From assembly GCA_963680875.1 (NCBI GenBank), contig OY804579.1:15639506-15703505 (forward strand): a stretch of 64,000 bases of DNA, written 5' to 3'. This stretch comes from Bathymodiolus brooksi (taxonomy: Eukaryota; Mollusca; Bivalvia; Mytilida; Modiolidae). Made by a program: the position numbers and the translations under genes. Every line of letters begins with the position of its first letter. Positions within the stretch are counted from its first letter, which is position 1. The notes under the pieces are model-generated. The model saw only the letters and a list, made by a program, of their open reading frames with translations. It searched no databases and had not been told where the DNA came from. Of this stretch, positions 62,101 to 64,000 are shown in pieces.

Positions 62101-62498
62101 TGGGGGCAAGTGGTAACTTAATCAAAATTCGGTAACGCCAGGATACCATAATAAACTACCTTTGTCTTTGAAACTTCATATTATGTGCAGATGCATGTTC
62201 AAATGTATTTTTATTAATTCAATAATTGGGTGATTATTCAAATCTAAAAATAGTCTCCTACTTTTGTGTTTCTTTTTAACTACATCGATATCATGAATAC
62301 CCCATCCCCGGGTTAGTAAAAGTAAAAATTAAAAAACCTCAAAAAATAAACAAAAGGGGGAGGGTCCTTTCATGAACTGCCTTTGAAGAAACAATGCTTC
62401 GTTTTGCTGCAGGATACATTCAATGGGTGTACTTGCCATTGTTATATATTTCTAATCTAGCATTAACCTATAAATTACCTAGATTTTAAAATTGACAT
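32757..62498 (-). CDS. TBL3: Transducin beta-like protein 3 (Utp13 homologue), 24 exons, 862 aa
   Basis: WD40 component of the UTP-B subcomplex of the small-subunit processome, which acts in the nucleolus on pre-18S rRNA. Exons in reading order (higher to lower): 62498-62479, 59431-59380, 58914-58819, 58078-58031, 57090-57013, 56270-56122, 53066-52896, 51634-51559, 50439-50343, 49850-49648, 48149-47949, 46643-46537, 45925-45730, 45190-45101, 44638-44570, 43187-43117, 42669-42513, 41983-41925, 40908-40805, 40026-39955, 39001-38843, 34863-34770, 33605-33482, 32852-32757. All junctions are AG/GT and in phase (2589 nt). Residues 8-627 carry 14 WD-type blades ending in W-D-like pairs such as VKLWD, VRVWD, IKMWD and LKLWT, i.e. 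two seven-blade propellers. Residues 628-790 match the Utp13 C-terminal helical domain. Residues 791-831 are acidic and 832-862 very basic. Exon 1 is the least certain part. Confidence 0.93.
33800..34098. repeat. 38-bp minisatellite, about eight copies
   Basis: The unit contains TTTTACTGGGGAAACACTAT and AAAGTAAAATGATAGCAG, with a GTAGT variant. It lies in the TBL3 intron between exons 34770 and 33605. Confidence 0.95.
34237..34436. repeat. 33-bp minisatellite, six copies
   Basis: The unit contains TCTCAAACATTTATTGTCCA and GATCCCCTCTTCC. The period is a multiple of 3, so four reading frames stay open; none is a gene. It lies in the same TBL3 intron as the 38-bp array. A GATT microsatellite and a SINE-type tail (minus orientation) follow at 34482-34550. 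Confidence 0.95.
35005..37785. repeat. 53-bp minisatellite, about 52 copies, with higher-order structure
   Basis: The unit contains AACCAGCCTTAGATAATACC and ACATCCCTTAAACCAC, followed by AAAAATATTGAACAATA. The left part (35005-35900) is nearly homogeneous CCTTAG type. The right part mixes CTTTAG-type units with TGCATCCC, CGCATTCC and CCCCATCCC variants, arranged so that about 36345-36850 is repeated at about 37255-37757 (offset 910). It fills most of the TBL3 intron between exons 38843 and 34863. Confidence 0.95.
38540..38640. repeat. Inverted repeat, about 37-base arms
   Basis: GAGAATACACTCCAACTTGT with AGATTCTTAAAAATAAT (38540-38576) is matched by the complement ATTATTTTTAAGAATCTACA and GTTGGAGTGTATTCTC (38603-38639). 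A related half copy is near 37934-37955. Confidence 0.85.
38650..38860 (-). repeat. 35-bp tandem array containing the donor site and exon end of a TBL3 exon
   Basis: On the - strand the exon ends CCTTATACAG followed by GTAAGTTTT (exon base 38843). The same exon-intron junction is repeated downstream in the intron at 38808, 38773, 38738, 38703 and 38668, at exactly 35-base spacing. All copies keep GTAAG (copy 38808 has CAA before it, copy 38773 CTG). A further stray copy with CAG then GTAAGTTTT is at 37879. Confidence 0.92.
39095..39220. repeat. Left-end fragment of the 332-bp array family
   Basis: Contains CCAGAGGCTCTCAAAAGCCT and TCATCTTGGATTT, the same left border as seen at about 22490. 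Confidence 0.55.
39222..39500 (-). repeat. SINE-like family C copy
   Basis: Reverse complement of the blocks seen at 19845-20152: AACCAACCATTCTTTGCTCA, ACTCAGACACATTATTCTG and ATGCTTAGTTGGATTTTCAT, with the tail at GATTGTTGTTTAACGTTAAG (39226-39245). Confidence 0.65.
40130..40560. repeat. Dispersed repeat followed by a degenerate SINE family B head
   Basis: 40150-40280 contains CACCTGAGTTCATCCCCAGT and TGGGGTTCGTGTTACTCGAT, a dispersed noncoding block. 40430-40560 read on the - strand resembles the family B head (ACCATACGATCATAACCACA on +) and the CTTGATACAACATTCTGTG block. It lies in a TBL3 intron. Confidence 0.5.
41440..41893. repeat. Hairpin-ended noncoding repeat with a 150-bp tandem pair
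   Basis: ATTTGACCTTGAGGTCAAAG occurs at 41543 and 41682, each followed by CACACCNCCTTATGGTCATG. The right end is the hairpin ATGTCTCCCTTCGTTCGAAG followed by GGAAGACAT. Confidence 0.75.
42825..42985. repeat. 59-bp minisatellite, about three copies
   Basis: The unit contains CAAGGAATATTTCTA and CTTCAATTAAAATTAAAATA. It lies in the TBL3 intron between exons 43117 and 42669. Confidence 0.9.
44342..44433. repeat. 21-bp minisatellite
   Basis: GTGACAACTGGAGTAACAAC is repeated four to five times about 140 bases downstream of a TBL3 exon (44570). Confidence 0.9.
45242..45600 (-). pseudogene. Mariner/IS630-type DDE transposase C-terminus with one terminal repeat
   Basis: On the - strand the translation reads GGYLKDNVYENNPQTIGELK, then AAITAKIREIP, a stop, then VRVIDNFA, a stop, and RMQVCFQRRGCHLEHILQRT. 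This is the conserved end of a DD34-type transposase including the W/GYLK motif after the last catalytic residue. The element ends with GGGTCACCCTG at the TBL3 exon side (45239-45249). The 5' part is missing and is replaced at 45601 by an unrelated repeat end. Confidence 0.75.
45601..45712 (+). repeat. Border fragment of the 700-bp palindromic repeat family
   Basis: AAAAGTCAGTCACATGCACC and GAAAGAAGGACATCATGTTA are the same right border seen at 21230 and 61320. Confidence 0.75.
46857..47905. mobile_element. Nonautonomous DNA transposon flanked by TTAA
   Basis: TTAA lies at 46857-46860 and 47902-47905. The 1041-bp insert begins AGGCATACAGGCTGTCAGAA and ends with the near-complement TTCTGACAGCTTGTATGCCT. 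The arms match over about 75 bases (AAAAGTTGCCAATATTCGAT on the left, AGAATATTGGCAACTTTTAA on the right). The TTAA target suggests the piggyBac or Kolobok class. No transposase frame is seen. The right end is 44 bases from a TBL3 exon. Confidence 0.85.
48565..48840 (-). pseudogene. LINE reverse transcriptase fragment
   Basis: On the - strand the translation contains KLERYGIKGELMCWLKSYLS and later ESVFGPLLFPTFINDI, the usual reverse transcriptase blocks preceding the YADD motif. An upstream DQSKSSDCV corresponds to the first Asp motif. An in-frame stop follows DCV. It is truncated before the second catalytic motif and lies in the TBL3 intron 49648-48149. Confidence 0.8.
48863..49003. repeat. 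Tandem duplication of about 70 bp
   Basis: CATTTCTTTATTATCTAATG through AACTAATAATAATTAA occurs twice in direct orientation. Confidence 0.9.
49002..49629. mobile_element. Harbinger-like MITE with TAA target duplication
   Basis: TAA flanks the element at 49002-49004 and 49627-49629. The 622-bp insert starts GGGCTATTCCAGAAATAAAT and ends ATTTATTTCTCGAAAAGCCC; the inverted repeats run about 40 bases to the GGAAGGCA/TGCCTTC blocks. A TWA target and GGGC ends fit PIF/Harbinger. No transposase is seen. It lies in a TBL3 intron 19 bases from the exon end at 49648. Confidence 0.85.
50555..50812 (+). repeat. SINE family B, full-length copy
   Basis: Head GGACCGTCGTGGTCATGATC, box-B-like GAGATCGAATCCC, body ACTCGATACAACATTATG, 3' domain TTTTCTCCGGGTCCTCCGGT and tail GAAAGTGGCATTAAACACC. 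It is antisense to TBL3. Confidence 0.85.
50885..51475. repeat. Noncoding repeat with tandem units of about 130-140 bp
   Basis: GGTGACAACTAAATATTTGG occurs at 51082 and 51240, each followed by blocks like GGCCATAACTCGGCCAAAAA and ACCGGAAC. It starts near AGATGTGTCGGAATGACATG. Confidence 0.7.
52085..52225 (+). repeat. Dispersed repeat with hammerhead-like core, copy 3
   Basis: GGCCCTTTGGTTTTCTCACT, then GAGCATACCAGATGA, TTATTCCAGAAAC and TTGGATATCTACATTTTTAT. It is the longest of the four copies. Confidence 0.55.
53145..53725. repeat. 107-bp tandem repeat, about five and a half copies
   Basis: TACTTGGCCTGCC-type blocks recur at about 53171, 53279, 53387, 53493, 53600 and 53707, with GGGGCATAGCTCAAGAACAG and CAAAAATGTTAATGTTTCTA between. 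It lies upstream of TBL3 exon 53066-52896, within the preceding intron. Confidence 0.9.
54079..55904. mobile_element. 1.8-kb element with 26-bp perfect inverted ends and TA target
   Basis: The insert 54081-55902 begins CAGTACAGAAAGGGACATAC and ends with the exact complement; 26 bases match perfectly. TA flanks both ends (54079-54080, 55903-55904), as in Tc1/mariner elements. The interior is AT-rich with no transposase-like frame recognised. It lies in the TBL3 intron between 56122 and 53066. Confidence 0.8.
56625..56745 (+). repeat. Dispersed repeat with hammerhead-like core, copy 4
   Basis: GTACCAGATGAAGTTTATTC, CAGAAAAGTG and TTAAATATCTACATTTTTTG align with the copy at 52085. Confidence 0.5.
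57399..57656 (+). repeat. SINE family B copy
   Basis: Head GACAGTCGTGGTCGTGATCA, box-B-like GAGTTCAAATCCC, 3' domain GGTGGTTTTCTCCGGGTACT and tail GAAAGTGGCATTAAACACC. The preceding 57240-57390 (GGTCTGGATGGCTAACTGAT) may be a further tRNA-like head of unknown family. Confidence 0.8.
59157..59185. repeat. Homopolymer T run
   Basis: About 29 consecutive T bases in a TBL3 intron. Length may be unreliable. Confidence 0.9.
59808..61042. mobile_element. 1225-bp nested DNA transposon with 5-bp target duplication
   Basis: GAGGC flanks the insert at 59808-59812 and 61038-61042. The insert begins CAGGCCTCGACATTAAC and ends GTTAATGTAGAGGCCTG, a 17-base inverted repeat with one mismatch. Inside are repeated TTGTCCGA and GGACAAGT blocks near both ends, a stem-loop at 60417-60497 and a G run near 60577-60592. 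No transposase frame is seen; the superfamily is not assigned. Confidence 0.8.
60417..60497. repeat. Stem-loop within the nested element
   Basis: CTTGTTTCTGGTAAAAAAAA and CCTAGATACT pair with AGTATCTAGG and TTTTTTACCAGAAACAAG around a short AT loop. Confidence 0.8.
62479..62498 (-). CDS. TBL3: Probable first coding exon of TBL3
   Basis: Encodes MSILKS plus two bases of the next codon, then GTAATT. It was chosen because the phase fits exon 2 (59431), and because the resulting N-terminus places its Lys at the same distance from the FY-x-GG motif of exon 2 as in the human protein. The ATG has G at -3. A TATATATA stretch lies about 190 bases upstream on this strand (62686-62694), which may or may not be a promoter. 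Another upstream exon cannot be excluded. Confidence 0.55.
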
Positions 62499-62769
62499 GT
62501 CTGTGTTAAATTTGGGGATGTCATAGGAAAATGTTTTGATCTTAATACACGTGCAGGAAATACAACAAAGGGAAATAACTTTAAACGACTGGTTCCTGGT
62601 TTTCGTCGAAAATTAATTACCAGAAAATAGAAAAAAAATGAATCGGACGTCATACATCTGCTGTCCTGACAAATACACATAGAATCTATATATATTTACC
62701 TGATTAATTGTGAAATATTTCTGTAAGAAGTTTATTGTTAGCGAAATAATTGATATATGAAAGTTAAGT

Positions 62770-63290
62770 CTACGTCACCAGAAGATCTTCAGAACAAACT
62801 GAATTCCTTAGAAAAGTATTGTGCTGATTGATTGGGGCATGAACGATGAAGGTCAATATTAAGAAAACTATCATTTTTAATAAGGCAGGACGAACTATAA
62901 AGGAAAAGTTCCGGATAATATGAAGCAGCCGGCCGCAATACCGGTAATACCAGTATTGTAATATTTACAATACTGGTATAGCAAGTATTAATAATACTAT
63001 TATAATATTTACAATACTGGAAATACCAGTGCCGTACCAGTATTGCAGATACTGGAAGATTCTGGTAAAATACTGGTAATACCAGTACTGTGTACAATAC
63101 TGGTATTACCAGTATTAAATACCAGTATTGCAGCCGGCTGCTTCATTTTATCCAAAGTTCCTTTTTGCAAATCAGGAAGTTGAGTGTATTTCCAACTATA
63201 AATACTTAGGTATCCACTTTACAGCATCTGGCACCTTTACTATAACTAAACATGAGCTATACAAAAAAGCATTAAAAGGGCCGATGATAT
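62770..63290 (+). pseudogene. LINE reverse transcriptase 3' part, interrupted
   Basis: The translation contains SPEDLQNKLNSLEKYCADW, then after a frameshift VNIKKTIIFNKAGRTIKEKF, and past the insert LFANQEVECISNYKYLGIHF and TASGTFTITKHELYKKALK. These are the blocks following the YADD motif of non-LTR reverse transcriptases. It is dead through a TGA and frameshift near 62830 and the 241-bp insertion at 62913-63153. It lies just upstream of TBL3. Confidence 0.8.
62905..63161. mobile_element. 241-bp palindromic insertion with 8-bp target duplication
   Basis: AAAGTTCC lies at 62905-62912 and 63154-63161. The insert begins GGATAATATGAAGCAGCCGG and ends CCGGCTGCTTCATTTTATCC. The interior consists of short ATACCAGTATTG-type repeats in both orientations. 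An 8-bp duplication fits hAT-type movement, but no family is recognised. Confidence 0.85.
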
Positions 63291-63535
63291 ATACACGACT
63301 GTCGTGCGCATTCCGGAAAAGTCTATTTACACGACCGTCCTGCAAATAGACAACGCATGAGGATGGGATATACAGGTATACACGACGGTTGTGTGAATTA
63401 CATAAGGTAATTCTATTTACACGACCGTCCTGCAAATAGACAATGCATAAGGATGGGATATATACACGACGGTCGTGTGAATTATATAAGGGAATTATAT
63501 TACACGACCGTGACGTGTGGAATAGACAGTACACA
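63270..63535. repeat. Tandem repeat rich in ACACGACNGTCGTGT palindromes
   Basis: Units of about 105 bases contain TATTTACACGACCGTCCTGC, AAATAGACAA(C/T)GCAT and GGATGGGATAT, then a palindromic ACACGACGGTCGTGT. It begins directly after the LINE fragment. Nothing is recognised from 63540 to 64000. Confidence 0.75.
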
Positions 63536-64000
63536 CAGGTGGGGGCTACCTTGCAAATAGATATAGGGTCCTATTCATCTCGCAGTTTTGGTGATTTACG
63601 AACGATAATCCATGGTATATAGAGTTTATACCTACCCCCTTTTTTCTTACAAGGTTTCTAATTTAACAGTTTTTTTTCTGGCTGGCTGGCTCTCCACCCC
63701 CCCCAATTTTTTGTTAAAAAAGAAAAAAAATCTTTTGCTTGTTAAGGTTTTGCTGGCTGGCTTCCCCACTTTTTCAAATCTGAGCCAATTCCCTCTAATT
63801 AGATTTGATAACTGCACGTGTGAAAAAAATCGCAGTTTCAAAAGACATAAATATTATTTATATTCAACGGTACATTCTTTTTTTAATACAAATTTCTGAG
63901 TAGATGAAAGGAAGGAACTGTCAGCATATCGGTGATTAATCATCATTTTTTTCTTTGGAAATCCTGGCGATTCGATCTCAAAAACTGCATCCTAAATTAA

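Noticed and set aside
62789..63534. Open frames on the - strand near the right edge
   Set aside because: They arise from the palindromic ACCAGTATT and ACACGACNGTCGTGT repeats. The only protein resemblance is the dead reverse transcriptase on the + strand.

Overview
The window is AT-rich eukaryotic, spliced, animal DNA. The density of short tRNA-headed repeats, the recurring 3' tail built on AAAGTGGCGTTAAACACCA, the hairpin-ended noncoding repeats and the gene content point to a mollusc, most likely a bivalve. This is an inference from repeat style and protein resemblance; the species cannot be read from the sequence.

Three protein-coding genes are supported. (1) The 3' end of a tRNA-dihydrouridine synthase gene (DUS1L-like, + strand, exons 535-730, 3791-3866, 4698-4996), entering from the left edge. 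(2) A complete ten-exon + strand gene (start codon 11962, stop 29266-29268) for a 483-residue DESI-type PPPDE peptidase fused to a C-terminal PUL domain. (3) A 24-exon - strand gene (stop 32757, probable start 62498) for TBL3/Utp13, an 862-residue protein with two WD40 propellers that belongs to the small-subunit processome. Genes 2 and 3 converge tail to tail. In all three genes the exon junctions keep phase throughout.

Layout: 1-5000 DUS1L 3' end, whose intron carries a dead Penelope-like retroelement split by a G-rich satellite insertion; 5000-11960 intergenic repeats (SINE, MITE, inverted repeat, 51-bp minisatellite); 11962-29268 DESI-PUL with large repeat-filled introns; 29269-32756 intergenic repeats; 32757-62498 TBL3, whose introns hold several terminal-inverted-repeat elements with target duplications, LINE and mariner-type fossils and at least eight tandem arrays; 62499-64000 upstream region with a dead LINE interrupted by a 241-bp insertion.

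Most of the window is repeat. Four tRNA-headed or SINE-tailed families can be told apart, and two of them share a 3' domain. The observations most worth checking are two exact-period minisatellites whose unit contains a splice site plus the adjoining exon edge: 47 bp over the acceptor of DESI exon 3, and 35 bp over the donor of a TBL3 exon. Also notable are the PPPDE-PUL fusion without a thioredoxin domain, the 754-bp satellite insertion with 9-bp target duplication inside the Penelope-like element, and several nested insertions that can be reconstructed to the base. No prokaryotic-type system, CRISPR array or operon is present.
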